From the NCBI GenBank assembly GCA_025465465.1, contig JAODND010000033.1, positions 1 through 64,000 on the forward strand: DNA of 64,000 bases, given 5' to 3'. The stretch comes from Frankiales bacterium (GTDB lineage Bacteria > Actinomycetota > Actinomycetes > Mycobacteriales > SCTD01). The translations under genes and the position numbers were made by a program. The notes below the pieces were generated by a model. The model worked only from the letters and a program-made list of their open reading frames with translations. It did not search any database and was not told the origin of the DNA. Numbering within the stretch: the stretch's first letter is position 1; every line of letters starts with the position of its first letter. Positions 34,275 to 42,697 of this stretch are shown piece after piece.

Positions 34275-34300
34275 AGCGATACGAGTCATCTCGTATCGCT
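34275..34300. promoter_or_regulatory. TetR operator between P450 and TetR genes
   Basis: A perfect 11-bp inverted repeat, arm AGCGATACGAG at 34275-34285 and its exact complement at 34290-34300, separated by TCAT. It lies 13 bp upstream of the P450 start and 54 bp upstream of the TetR start, so it would control both. Confidence 0.75.
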
Positions 34301-34353
34301 ATTAAGGTATCGTCGGGTGGCGTGGCTCACAAGACCTGGTTGACTGCTCCCCG

Positions 34354-34923
34354 ATGACGAGCGCAGGGCGCCCCCGAGACCCGCGGGTCGATGAGGCGCT
34401 GCGCCGCGTCGTACAAGACCTGCTGGTGGCCGTGGGCTACCACGGGCTGACGGTCCAGGGCGTGGCGCGGGCGGCGGGGGTCTCCCCAGCAACGGTCTAC
34501 CGGCGCTTCCCCGGCAAGCGCGAGCTGGTCGAGTGGGCGGCCTTCCCGGCGTCGGAGTGGGTCGAGCCGCGCTGGACGGGCCAGTACCGCAAGGACCTCA
34601 CCACCTTGGTCGAGGTCCTGCTCGGCTGGCTGGTGCAACCGGCCGTCCGCGCTGCGGTGCCGGGCCTGCTGGGCGAGTACGTCCACGACGGGTCGCGCTA
34701 CGAGCAGCTCCTGGAGGCCACCGTCGTCCCGGTACGGCAGTCGCTGGCCGAGCTCGTGGCCGGAGCCGTCGAGCGAGGGGAGGCGGTCGAGGGGGTCTCG
34801 TTGGCGGCCCTGCTCGACGTCCTGCTGGGAGCCGTGCTGCTCGAGGCGATGGTCCACGACGGCACCGGACTCCGGAAGGCGGCCGCCCGGATTGCCGACG
34901 TGGTGCGACGGGCGACGACGTGA
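34354..34923 (+). CDS. TetR family regulator
   Basis: A 189-residue repressor. The N-terminal helix-turn-helix is YHGLTVQGVARAAGVSPATVYRRFPGKRELVEWAAF at about 30-65. The C-terminal ligand domain is all helical. It is divergent from the P450 gene with a matching palindrome between, so it probably represses the P450 until a ligand related to its substrate appears. Translationally coupled to the FAD oxidoreductase downstream (TGATG). Confidence 0.9.
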   Translation: MTSAGRPRDPRVDEALRRVVQDLLVAVGYHGLTVQGVARAAGVSPATVYRRFPGKRELVEWAAFPASEWVEPRWTGQYRKDLTTLVEVLLGWLVQPAVRAAVPGLLGEYVHDGSRYEQLLEATVVPVRQSLAELVAGAVERGEAVEGVSLAALLDVLLGAVLLEAMVHDGTGLRKAAARIADVVRRATT

Positions 34924-34958
34924 TGGGGCCGCTGATGGGGCCGCTGATGGGGCCACTG
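34923..34958 (+). repeat. Three tandem 12-bp in-frame repeats at the start codon
   Basis: ATGGGGCCGCTG occurs at 34923 and 34935 and as ATGGGGCCACTG at 34947. Each copy carries an ATG and encodes Met-Gly-Pro-Leu. Such a repeat could expand or contract by slippage without changing frame. Confidence 0.9.
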
Positions 34959-35987
34959 TGGGACGACGGCGCCTGGACCGGCCTGCCGGCGCTCGAGGAG
35001 GACCTGACCGCGGACGTGTGCGTCATCGGGCTCGGCGGCTCGGGACTGACGGCCGTGCAGGAGCTGCGCGCCCGCGGTGCCTCCGTGATCGGCCTCGACG
35101 CCGGCCCGGTCGGAGGCGGCGCGGCGGGTCGCAACGGGGGCTTCCTGCTGGCCGGACCGGCGCCGGTCTACCACCGGCAGCGCGACCCGGTGCTCTACCG
35201 GCGGACGCTGGAGGAGCTGGACCGCATGGAGGAGGCCGGCTTCCTCCGACGTACCGGCTCGTTGCGCATCGAGCGGGACGCCGACGGGCTGGCCGACTGC
35301 ACCGCACAGGCCACGGCGCTGCGGCTCGACGGCTTCCCCGTCCTGGACTACCAGGGTCCTGAGGGCAGCGGCCTGCTGTTCCCCCGAGACGGCGTCTGCC
35401 AGCCCCTCGAGCGCTGCCGAGCCCTCGCCTCGGGTCCTGGGTTGTACGAGCGAACGCCTGCCGTGTCGGTCGCGCGCGGCGTCGTCGAGACGCCCGGAGG
35501 ACGGATCTCCTGCGACCACGTGCTGGTCCTCGTCGATGGCCGGCTCGACGGGCTGCTGCCCGAGGTGCCGGTGCGGACCGTGAGGCTGCAGATGCTCGGC
35601 ACATCGCCCGTGCCCCAGCGGTTCTCGCGGCCGGTCTACCTGCGCGGCGGGTACGAGTACTGGCAGCAGCTGCCCGACGGCCGGATCGTGCTCGGCGGCT
35701 TCCGCGACCTGGGCGGGGACGAGGAGGAGACGTCGTCGACCGAGGTGAGCGACACGGTGCAGCGCGCCCTCGACGAGCTGCTCGCGTCGCTCGCGCCGGA
35801 GGCCGTGGTCACGCATCGGTGGGCCGCATCGGTGGGCTTCACACCTGACGCCCTGCCGTACCTCGGTGAGGTGCGGCAGGGCGTCTGGGCCGCGGGTGGC
35901 TACTGCGGCACGGGCAACGTGATCGGGGCCTTGTGCGCCCGCCAGCTCGTGAGCGACGTGCTCGGTGGTCCGACCTACTGGTCGTGA
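34923..35987 (+). CDS. FAD-dependent oxidoreductase (DAO family)
   Basis: A 354-residue flavoprotein. The dinucleotide-binding start is VCVIGLGGSGLTAVQELRARG, with LDAGPVGGGAAGRNGGFLLAG soon after, a pattern of D-amino-acid-oxidase-like or gamma-glutamylputrescine oxidase-like enzymes; the C-terminal FAD contact is WAAGGYCGTGNV. The amine or amino-acid substrate is not identifiable. It begins with three tandem in-frame copies of an ATG-containing 12-mer, so initiation could occur at 34923, 34935 or 34947. The first ATG shares a base with the TetR stop. Because it is downstream of TetR, it is likely co-expressed with that regulator. Confidence 0.85.
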   Translation: MGPLMGPLMGPLWDDGAWTGLPALEEDLTADVCVIGLGGSGLTAVQELRARGASVIGLDAGPVGGGAAGRNGGFLLAGPAPVYHRQRDPVLYRRTLEELDRMEEAGFLRRTGSLRIERDADGLADCTAQATALRLDGFPVLDYQGPEGSGLLFPRDGVCQPLERCRALASGPGLYERTPAVSVARGVVETPGGRISCDHVLVLVDGRLDGLLPEVPVRTVRLQMLGTSPVPQRFSRPVYLRGGYEYWQQLPDGRIVLGGFRDLGGDEEETSSTEVSDTVQRALDELLASLAPEAVVTHRWAASVGFTPDALPYLGEVRQGVWAAGGYCGTGNVIGALCARQLVSDVLGGPTYWS

Positions 35988-36048
35988 TCAACAGGACCTT
36001 GCCGGTCCGACACGCGCGCGCGGCGGCCTGCTGATCGCCTGTTGATCA
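35986..36048 (+). repeat. Inverted repeat in convergent intergenic region
   Basis: TGATCAACAGG (35986-35996) is matched by its exact complement at 36038-36048, enclosing about 41 bp that include a smaller GGACC/GGTCC hairpin and an alternating CG run. It spans the FAD oxidoreductase stop and ends 18 bp before the stop of the convergent dehydrogenase. A bidirectional terminator is possible, but the right side is followed by AAAAGGGGGG and the loop is long. Confidence 0.45.
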
Positions 36049-36066
36049 CGAAAAGGGGGGGCCGGC

Positions 36067-36849
36067 TTACTTGGGCTGGAGGCGGGCGGCTCCGTCGAGG
36101 CGGACGGTCTCGCCGTTGGCGTAGGTGTTGACGAGCAGCTCGAGGATCATCGACGCCAGCTCGTCCGCCGTACCCAGGCGCTTGGGGAAGACGACGTCGC
36201 GCTTGAGGCTGTCCTTGAACGCCTCGGATGCCTCGCCCTCGCCATAGATCGGGGTGTCGATGAGGCCCGGGGCCACGCAGTTGAGGCGGATCCCGGCCGC
36301 CGCGAGGTCGCGGGCGATCGGCGTGGTCATGCCGACGATGCCGCCCTTGGAAGCCGAGTAGGCAGCCTGGCCGATCTGCCCGTCGAAGGCCGCGATCGAC
36401 GCGAGAGTGACGATCGCGCCCTTCTGACCGTCGGTGTCGAACGGCTCGGTGCGGGAGATGGCGGTCGCCGCGAGCCGCACGGTGTTGAACACCCCGATGA
36501 GGTTCACGTTGATGACCTGCGTGAAGTAGTCGAGGTTGAAGGCGGACTCGTAGGTGCCGTCGCGGCCGATGGTGCGCGACGCGGCACCGATACCGGCGGC
36601 GGCGACGGCGGTGCGGAACGTGCCGAGGCCCTCCGCGACCGTCAGCGCCGCGATGACCGCCTCGGGGTCCGTGACGTCGGCCCGGACGTACTCGCCGCCG
36701 ATGTCTCCGGCGACCTTGACCCCCTTGTCGTCGTTGAGGTCGACGATGACGACCTTCGCGCCCCGGGCGGCGAGCTGGCGGGCAGCGGCCTCACCGAGGC
36801 CCGACGCACCGCCGGTGACGAGGGACGAGGTCCCGTTGAGGTCCAGCAC
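36067..36849 (-). CDS. 3-hydroxyacyl-CoA dehydrogenase-like SDR (HSD17B10 type)
   Basis: A 260-residue short-chain dehydrogenase. GTSSLVTGGASGLGEAAARQLAARGAKVVIVDLN binds NAD (Asp after the second strand). Catalytic residues are Ser in VTLASIAAFDGQ and YSASK. The MLDLNGTSSLVTGG opening, and DTPIYGEGEASEAFKDSLKRDVVFPKRLG near the end, match the type-2 3-hydroxyacyl-CoA dehydrogenase group. Probably acts in fatty-acid or branched-chain breakdown. The GTG start at 36849 follows GGAGCAACGCC. The HTTM gene ends 12 bp upstream on the same strand. Confidence 0.87.
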   Translation of the reverse strand: MLDLNGTSSLVTGGASGLGEAAARQLAARGAKVVIVDLNDDKGVKVAGDIGGEYVRADVTDPEAVIAALTVAEGLGTFRTAVAAAGIGAASRTIGRDGTYESAFNLDYFTQVINVNLIGVFNTVRLAATAISRTEPFDTDGQKGAIVTLASIAAFDGQIGQAAYSASKGGIVGMTTPIARDLAAAGIRLNCVAPGLIDTPIYGEGEASEAFKDSLKRDVVFPKRLGTADELASMILELLVNTYANGETVRLDGAARLQPK

Positions 36850-36861
36850 GGCGTTGCTCCT

Positions 36862-37725
36862 TCATTCCACGGTTGAGGGCACCATCTTCTCAGTACGCCG
36901 AAAGCGGTCCCGAACCTGGTGGAGCACCGGCGCCGGGACGAAGGCCAGATAGCAGCTGATGATGCTGAGCGAGAACCAGCCGATGAGCAGCGTCGCCTCG
37001 ATGCCGAGGTGGATGGCGACGCCCATGGCCATGGCCAGCCAGCGCGTCCGGGGAAGCCACATGCCGAACACGAGGAAGCCCTCGGCGACGAGCGTTCCGT
37101 AGGTCAGGAACGCCGAGACCGTCACGCTCGTCGCCGCCCACTGTGGCAGGACGATCCGCTGCAGGTCCTCGAGCTGGACGGCCTTGCCGACGGCTGTGCC
37201 GTTCTGCCACGACGTGCCGTGCAGCTTGGCCACGACCGAGAACAGGTAGATCCCGCTGACCTGCAGCTGCAGCAGCCGCAACCCCCAGGGCGCCCGGGGC
37301 TGCGGAGGGCGACGCCGTGCGTCGAGCGACCACAGCTCACCCGACGGCATCAGCGCGACGTAGAACGCGAGCTCCCGGAGCAGCAGGTCCCCGCTGTTGA
37401 GGACATAGACGTCGCGTCGCTGGAGGATCAGCAGCCCGAGGAAGACGATCCAGGCTGCGACCCGCGAGTGCCAGCCCAGCAGGAGAGCCACGGAGGCCAC
37501 GAGGAGCAGCCCACAGGCGAGGTACGGCTGGGAGATGTCGACCGTCCACCACCCGGACGACCCGCCGACGGGCCCGCGCGTGAGGCCGTCAGGGGACAGG
37601 AAGGCCTGGGCGTCGGGCAGCAGCGACAGGGTCCAGCCGAGGGTGAGCAGCCCGCACGCGATCCGGAGCGCCGCCATCGGCGCGGTGTCGACCGGGGCGA
37701 ACAGCCAGCGCCGCAGCGAGCTCAC
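36862..37725 (-). CDS. HTTM domain membrane protein
   Basis: A 287-residue polytopic protein of the HTTM (vitamin-K-dependent gamma-carboxylase-like) family. It starts FAPVDTAPMAALRIACGLLTLGWTLSLLPDAQAFLSPDGLT, followed by several helices including LACGLLLVASVALLLGWHS and the conserved LQLQVSGIYLFSVVAKLHG..W segment. Bacterial HTTM proteins have no agreed function. It overlaps the upstream small gene by 4 bp (GTGA), so the two likely form a membrane complex; the same pairing appears in other actinomycetes as far as I recall. Confidence 0.8.
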   Translation of the reverse strand: MSSLRRWLFAPVDTAPMAALRIACGLLTLGWTLSLLPDAQAFLSPDGLTRGPVGGSSGWWTVDISQPYLACGLLLVASVALLLGWHSRVAAWIVFLGLLILQRRDVYVLNSGDLLLRELAFYVALMPSGELWSLDARRRPPQPRAPWGLRLLQLQVSGIYLFSVVAKLHGTSWQNGTAVGKAVQLEDLQRIVLPQWAATSVTVSAFLTYGTLVAEGFLVFGMWLPRTRWLAMAMGVAIHLGIEATLLIGWFSLSIISCYLAFVPAPVLHQVRDRFRRTEKMVPSTVE

Positions 37726-38234
37726 GGGAGGTCCAGCGTGTAGAAGTCGAAGCGCCCCGCCTGGGGCCGCGGCTTGCCGTCGCCAGGTATCGCGACGTCA
37801 CGGAAGGTGCGGGTGAGGACGACCTTGGTGACGGCGGGACCGTACTCGCGGGCCAGCCAGCGGGCGGTGGGGTCCCACAGACCGGAGTAGTCATCGGCGC
37901 GGAGCCGCTCGACGTACTTCTGCCAGCGGTAGGTGCGATAGGGGGCGACGAAAACGCCGTTGTGCGGAGGGTCCCAGCGCCGGGTGTGCCCGTCCCGGTA
38001 GGTGAGCGTGGCGTAGACCGCGACGCCGAAGCTGCGGGGGTCCGGCGCGAACAGCGCCCAGTCCTGTTCGAGCCCGAGCCCTTGCGTGATGGGTCCGAAA
38101 GCGGAGACGGCCCGGTCGTGCGGCCGTCCCGCGGGCAGGTTCCAGGCTCCCACCGCGAGGACCACGAGCAGGGCGAAGGCGCCGATGACCGCCTGCCCGA
38201 CGGGGCTCTGCTCGATCCGCATCCCGATCCGCAC
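37722..38234 (-). CDS. DUF5819-like membrane-anchored partner of HTTM protein
   Basis: About 170 residues: a single N-terminal transmembrane helix (GQAVIGAFALLVVLAVGAWNLPAG) and an outside domain with LGLEQDWALFAPDPRSFGVAVYATLTYRDG and WQKYVERLRADDY. This W-x-LFAPxP motif is characteristic of the DUF5819/HTTM-associated family. The start is uncertain between GTG 38234 and ATG 38222; neither has a clear ribosome site. Its stop overlaps the HTTM start. Function unknown. Confidence 0.7.
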   Translation of the reverse strand: MRIGMRIEQSPVGQAVIGAFALLVVLAVGAWNLPAGRPHDRAVSAFGPITQGLGLEQDWALFAPDPRSFGVAVYATLTYRDGHTRRWDPPHNGVFVAPYRTYRWQKYVERLRADDYSGLWDPTARWLAREYGPAVTKVVLTRTFRDVAIPGDGKPRPQAGRFDFYTLDLP

Positions 38235-38251
38235 GGACGCGACGGTACGGC

Positions 38252-39085
38252 CTAGGGCGCTCCCACACCGACAGGATTGGACGGCGGCACGACACCACTG
38301 GCCCAGACGGCCCGGGCCACCGGTCCCAGAAGCTCGGCGGCCCGCTCGGTCTCGTCGGCGCCGAGGGCGTCCCACGGCCGACGGGCGGCCGCGTCGGTGA
38401 CAGCTTCGACGTCGCTGCGCGCGCGGTGGCCGTCGGTGGTGAGCCGTCCGTCGCTGAGCCACCCCAGCGACTGCAGGTGCAGCGCCGCGGCATCCCAGTC
38501 CTGCTCGCTCCAGCCACGGCCCAGCCTCAGGTCCTCGGCCCTCGACTCACCGGCGGCGACCTTCAGCTGCATCGCCTCGATCGGCCCGATGCCGTGGCTG
38601 ATGAGCGTCGCGACGTGGCCGTCACCGCGGTGCTCCCGGAGCGTGGTGGTGGCCTGCCACAGCGCTGCCAGCGGCTCGGTGGGACGGGCGATTGCCTGGT
38701 TGGCCGCAGCGAGGACCCGGCCCTCGCAGTCGGCGGCCGCGGCCGCCCGCCACAGCAGGTCGGCGAGCTCCTCCACAGGTGTACCCGCGCTGTGCGGAGC
38801 GAGCGCTGTCGTTGCACCGCTGCTGCGGGCCTGGAGGGCATCGGCGGGGCTGAGGCGGAGCCAGGCGTCGGGAAGCACCGCGGCGGCACGGCGGGGGTGG
38901 AAGCCGAAGAACGATGCCGTCGCCAGAGCCGGCCCCACAGGCCCCAACGGTGCGGCGCGCTGGATGACATAGCCCGCCCAGAAGCCGTCGATCCCCAGCA
39001 GCCGCAGGGGTTCTCGTGCCGCAGGGTCGAAGTAGGTGACGGCGTGCACCGGCTCGAGGAGCTGCCACATCCTGCGTGCGTCCAT
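38252..39085 (-). CDS. SCO6745 family protein
   Basis: A 277-residue largely helical protein. ARRMWQLLEPVHAVTYFDPAAREPLRLLGIDGFWAGYVIQRAAPLG and FFGFHPRRAAAVLPDAW are the conserved parts of the SCO6745 family, known mainly from actinomycetes. A C-terminal segment (LQSLGWLSDGRLTTDGHRARSDVEAVTD) resembles a winged helix. Function unknown. The ATG at 39085 lies 52 bp from a divergent TetR gene and the interval holds a partial palindrome, so TetR control is likely. The longer reading through the divergent promoter is rejected. Confidence 0.82.
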   Translation of the reverse strand: MDARRMWQLLEPVHAVTYFDPAAREPLRLLGIDGFWAGYVIQRAAPLGPVGPALATASFFGFHPRRAAAVLPDAWLRLSPADALQARSSGATTALAPHSAGTPVEELADLLWRAAAAADCEGRVLAAANQAIARPTEPLAALWQATTTLREHRGDGHVATLISHGIGPIEAMQLKVAAGESRAEDLRLGRGWSEQDWDAAALHLQSLGWLSDGRLTTDGHRARSDVEAVTDAAARRPWDALGADETERAAELLGPVARAVWASGVVPPSNPVGVGAP

Positions 39086-39102
39086 GGTGGCACGGTGGAG
39101 TA

Positions 39103-39120
39103 TGACAGTCGTACTAGTCA
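39103..39120. promoter_or_regulatory. Candidate TetR operator
   Basis: TGACAGTCGTACTAGTCA has outer TGAC/GTCA arms and inner AGT-CGT-ACT symmetry. It resembles the GACNNGTCGTC-type sites of LmrA/QacR-like repressors and lies midway between the divergent starts at 39085 and 39138. Confidence 0.5.
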
Positions 39121-39137
39121 AGGGGTATCCTGCCGGA

Positions 39138-39689
39138 GTGAGCACCGACACGCGCCAGCGGATGGTCGAGACAGCCGTCCGGTTGTTCCGTTCGCAGGGC
39201 TATGCCGCCACGTCCTGGCGCGGGCTCGTCGCGGAGTCCGGGACGCCATGGGGCTCCGTGCAGCACCACTTCCCCGGCGGAAAGCAGGAGCTCGCCGTCG
39301 CGGCCCTCAACGCGGGGGAGGATGTGGCGCTGGGCGCGATCCGGATCGGCTTCGACAAGCACAGCAACCCTGGTGAGGCGATCGCCTGGTGGTTCGGCAA
39401 GGCCCAGCTGCTCCTGGAACGCAGCGGCTATGAGCAGGGCTGCCCGATCGCGATGCTCGCCCTCCACTCGGGCGACCCCGTGGTGGCCCAGGCGAGCCGC
39501 GACGCCTTGCTGCGCTGGCGGTCCGCCCTCGCGGAGCGGCTCGCCGACGCCGGCTATGACGACCCCGACGCCCTCGCGCTGTCGGTGCTGACGACGCTCG
39601 AGGGCGCGCTCGTCCTCGCCAAGGGGCTGCGCTCCTCGGAGCCGCTCACGGTGGCGGCGGCGGAGATGCGCGCGCGGTTCGCGCCGTGA
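39138..39689 (+). CDS. TetR family regulator (LmrA/YxaF type)
   Basis: A 183-residue repressor. The opening TRQRMVETAVRLFRSQGYAATSWRGLVAESGTPWGSVQHHFPGGKQELAVAAL is the LmrA/YxaF-type helix-turn-helix. The C-terminal domain has CPIAMLALHSGDP typical of that subgroup. The GTG start at 39138 (with CCGGAG upstream) was preferred over an upstream in-frame reading that overlaps the divergent gene. It is followed by an acetyltransferase with a 4-bp overlap. Likely controls itself and the SCO6745-family gene. Confidence 0.88.
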   Translation: MSTDTRQRMVETAVRLFRSQGYAATSWRGLVAESGTPWGSVQHHFPGGKQELAVAALNAGEDVALGAIRIGFDKHSNPGEAIAWWFGKAQLLLERSGYEQGCPIAMLALHSGDPVVAQASRDALLRWRSALAERLADAGYDDPDALALSVLTTLEGALVLAKGLRSSEPLTVAAAEMRARFAP

Positions 39690-40222
39690 TCCCGCAGGTG
39701 CTGTCGTCCGGTCTCCTGGTACGGCGCGTCGGCCCTGGGGACGCGGCCGGCCTGCAGTCCCTGGTGACCCGTTCGGACGTGCTGAGCAGGTACTCCCGCT
39801 TCCACGGGGCCGTGTCCCGGCTGCCGTCGTCCTACCTGCACCTGCTGGTGGACCGGCCGGCGTCCGAGCACGACGCCCTGGTCGCCGAGCTCGGCGGGCG
39901 GATCGTGGCCCTCGGCGACCTGGGGCCGGTGCCCGGTGAGCCGGGAGTCGTCGAGGTCGGCCTCCTCGTCGAGGCACCCTTCCGACGGCAGGGCCTTGCC
40001 CGCCTCCTGCTCGACGAGCTCGCCACCCGCGCGGCCGCCCGCGGGATGTCCGTGCTGCGCGCCGTCGTGCTGCACGAGCACGTCCCCGAGGTGCGGCCGC
40101 TGCTCGGCGACCGCCCGATCGTGCGGTCGTGGGTGGACGAATCCACCCACGGCTTCGAGATCGCGTTAGTCGGTGGCGATCGCGTCGAGCACCTTGAGCT
40201 TCGCGGCTCGGCGCGCCGGTAG
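39686..40222 (+). CDS. GNAT family N-acetyltransferase
   Basis: A 178-residue acetyltransferase. VVEVGLLVEAPFRRQGLARLLLDELATRAAARGM carries the acetyl-CoA-binding (R/Q)xxGx(G/A) loop, and an aromatic-poor N-terminal part precedes it. The substrate is unknown. The GTG start overlaps the TetR stop (GTGA). The 3' end overlaps the ABC permease gene by 57 bp on the other strand, so the C-terminal 18 residues are double-coded. Confidence 0.8.
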   Translation: MIPQVLSSGLLVRRVGPGDAAGLQSLVTRSDVLSRYSRFHGAVSRLPSSYLHLLVDRPASEHDALVAELGGRIVALGDLGPVPGEPGVVEVGLLVEAPFRRQGLARLLLDELATRAAARGMSVLRAVVLHEHVPEVRPLLGDRPIVRSWVDESTHGFEIALVGGDRVEHLELRGSARR

Positions 40223-42697
40223 GGCCGCCGCCAGGACACCACCGAGCGCGGCGATGACGAGGACCTCCACGATGCGCGCCCACGGGATCGCGAAGTCGGT
40301 GATCCCCGCATCGTGCAGCGCACTGACGAGGGCCCATCCGAAGGCCACACCGACGACGAGGCCGAGCAGCGCCCCGAAGACCGCGATGACGATGCTCTCC
40401 ACCCGGATCATCCGCTTGAGCTGCCTGCGCTGCAGGCCGACGGCGCGAAGCAGCCCGAGCTCACGCGTCCGCTCGATGACCGACAGCGCGAGCGTGTTGA
40501 TGATGCCGAGCACGGCGATCAGGACGGAGAGCAGGAGCAGTCCGGTGATGAAGTTCAGGATGCCGTCGATCTGGGCTCCCTGCTTCTTCACGAACTCTGC
40601 CTGGTCCTCGATCTGGACGTTGGGGAAGCTCGCCAGCCCGCGCTCGATGGCAGCTCGGCTCTGCGCCGGTGTCGTCGACGCCGCGGCCGTGACCGCGACG
40701 ACCACCACCTTCTTGTCCGTCACGTTCCTGGCGTAGTCACTGGCCGTGACGAGGTAGCCGCCGGCGAACTGGTTGTTGTCGAAGACGGCACCGACCGTCA
40801 TCGGCTGTGTGCCGGTCTTGGCCCAGCTCACCTCGATCGTGTCCCCGACCTTGGCCCCGAGGTTCTTGGCCTCGGCCTTCGAGACCGCCAGCTGGTCGTC
40901 CCGAAGGCCGGAGAGGTCACCGCTCAGCACCTTCAGCCTGAGCACGGCCTGCAGCGACGACGGGTCGACGCCCTGGATCGAGCTCGTTCCCGCCTTGCCG
41001 ATCTTGGCCCTTGCCTGGGTGAACGCGGCGACCTTGCCAATCTCCGGCTGCTTGCTCAGCGCGGCCGCGACGTCGGGGGAGAACGGCTGGTACTGGTCGG
41101 TGTGCAGGACGTAGTCGGCGCCGAGCGACGTCGCCACGGCGGCGACGATGCTCTTCTTCGCGCTGGACCCCAGGGTGCTGATCGCCGCCACCAGAGCCAG
41201 CCCGATCATCAGCGCCGCGGCCGTCGTGCTGGTCCGGCGTGGGTTGCGCATCGCATTGCCCCGACCGAGTCGTCCGGCGACCCCGACCCGTGCGAAGGGC
41301 GCGGCGAGCAGTCCGACCACTGGTCGCGTGAAGACCGGCGAGACGACAGTGACGCCGATGAACGACAGCAGCGCACCGATTCCGACGAGGGCTATCGCAC
41401 CTTGGGCGAGCCCCCCGACCAGGGCGACCACGCCGAGCCCGAGGATGACCGCACCGACGAGGGTCCGGGTCCTGAGCGACTTGCTCTCCGCGGGTCCGGA
41501 CTCGCGGAGCGCCTGCACTGGTGCCATCCGCCCCGCCCGCCTCGCCGGGATGGCCGCCGCGACGACCGTCACGAGCACGCCGGCGACCAGGCAGTAGACG
41601 ACGGTGCGCGTCTCCACGACGGTCGGGCCCTTGGGGATCTCGATCCCGATGGCACTGAGCAGCGCCTGGAACCCCTTGGCCAGCAGCACGCCCAGGCCGA
41701 GCCCTCCCAGACCTCCCACGAGACCGACCGCCACCGCTTCGGTGAGAACCGACCGCAGCACCTGCCCCCGGCTCGCGCCGAGTGCCCTCATGAGCGCGAG
41801 CTCACGGGTCCGCTGGGCGACCAGCATCGAGAAGGTGTTGAAGATGAGGAAGGCGCCGACGAACAGTGCGATGCGGGCGAAGTACTGCAGGAAGGTGTTG
41901 AAGAAGCTGAGCCCCTTCTTGATGTCGCCCGACTGCTGCGCCGCGCTCTGCGCCGAGGTGAGCACGTCGTACTTGTCGGCCGGGAGGGCGGCGGCGATCC
42001 GGTCGCGCAGGACGGTGTCGGAGACGCCGGGCTGGGCCGAGATGCTCAGCGCGTCCCAGGCGCCAGGGGTGCCGAACAACTGCTGCGCGGAGGGCGGGTC
42101 GAACGCGAGCAAGGTCGCGCCGGCCAGCGAGTTGGTGCTGCCGAAGCGCGCGACCCCGACGATCGTCGCCTTCTGCTGTGGTCCGTTGCCGATCACCCCG
42201 ATCGTCTCGCCGATCGCGAGATGCTGCTTGGTCACCGTGTTCGCGTCGACGAGGACCTGGCCGAGGCCCTTGGGTGCGCTCCCGCGCACGATGGTGAGGG
42301 TCTCCTGAGGGCTGTCCTGGTGATAGGACACCCCGAGGACCGGCGGGCCGGCACTCTTGAACGCCTTGCCGTTCGGCAGGATCAGCGACGTCGGTTGGCC
42401 CACGGCACCGACTGCACTGCTGACCCCGGGGACCTTGCTGACGTCGTCGAGGACCGACTGGGGAACGGGCTCGCGGTCGTTGCCGTCGAAGCCGCTCGTG
42501 CCGAAGGCGGACACGCCCTGGACGGTCACCGCCGTGCCCTGGTTGATGGTGGCGAAGAGGTTGTCGAAGACCTTGCCGATGCTGTCGGTCAGCACGTAGG
42601 CGCCGGCCGCGAAGGAGATGCCGAGCAGGACGGAGAGGCTGGCCAGCAGGAGTCGCAGCTTGCGGCTCAGCAGTCCTCGCCAGGTCGCACGCAGCAT
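40166..42697 (-). CDS. MacB/FtsX-type ABC transporter permease
   Basis: An 843-residue membrane protein with two FtsX domains. The first segment (GLLSRKLRLLLASLSVLLGISFAAGAYVL) and a large periplasmic-type loop of about 200 residues are followed by three helices near 280-370 (ALMRALGASRGQVLRSVLTEAV). The arrangement is then repeated, ending LGIINTLALSVIERTRELGLLRAVGLQRRQLKRMIRVESIVIAVFGALLGLVVG. Such proteins do mechanotransmission or export of peptides, antibiotics or lipoproteins from the outer leaflet. The start shares a base with the ATPase stop (cat/tca overlap), so the two act as a transporter. Confidence 0.92.
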   Translation of the reverse strand: MLRATWRGLLSRKLRLLLASLSVLLGISFAAGAYVLTDSIGKVFDNLFATINQGTAVTVQGVSAFGTSGFDGNDREPVPQSVLDDVSKVPGVSSAVGAVGQPTSLILPNGKAFKSAGPPVLGVSYHQDSPQETLTIVRGSAPKGLGQVLVDANTVTKQHLAIGETIGVIGNGPQQKATIVGVARFGSTNSLAGATLLAFDPPSAQQLFGTPGAWDALSISAQPGVSDTVLRDRIAAALPADKYDVLTSAQSAAQQSGDIKKGLSFFNTFLQYFARIALFVGAFLIFNTFSMLVAQRTRELALMRALGASRGQVLRSVLTEAVAVGLVGGLGGLGLGVLLAKGFQALLSAIGIEIPKGPTVVETRTVVYCLVAGVLVTVVAAAIPARRAGRMAPVQALRESGPAESKSLRTRTLVGAVILGLGVVALVGGLAQGAIALVGIGALLSFIGVTVVSPVFTRPVVGLLAAPFARVGVAGRLGRGNAMRNPRRTSTTAAALMIGLALVAAISTLGSSAKKSIVAAVATSLGADYVLHTDQYQPFSPDVAAALSKQPEIGKVAAFTQARAKIGKAGTSSIQGVDPSSLQAVLRLKVLSGDLSGLRDDQLAVSKAEAKNLGAKVGDTIEVSWAKTGTQPMTVGAVFDNNQFAGGYLVTASDYARNVTDKKVVVVAVTAAASTTPAQSRAAIERGLASFPNVQIEDQAEFVKKQGAQIDGILNFITGLLLLSVLIAVLGIINTLALSVIERTRELGLLRAVGLQRRQLKRMIRVESIVIAVFGALLGLVVGVAFGWALVSALHDAGITDFAIPWARIVEVLVIAALGGVLAAALPARRAAKLKVLDAIATD

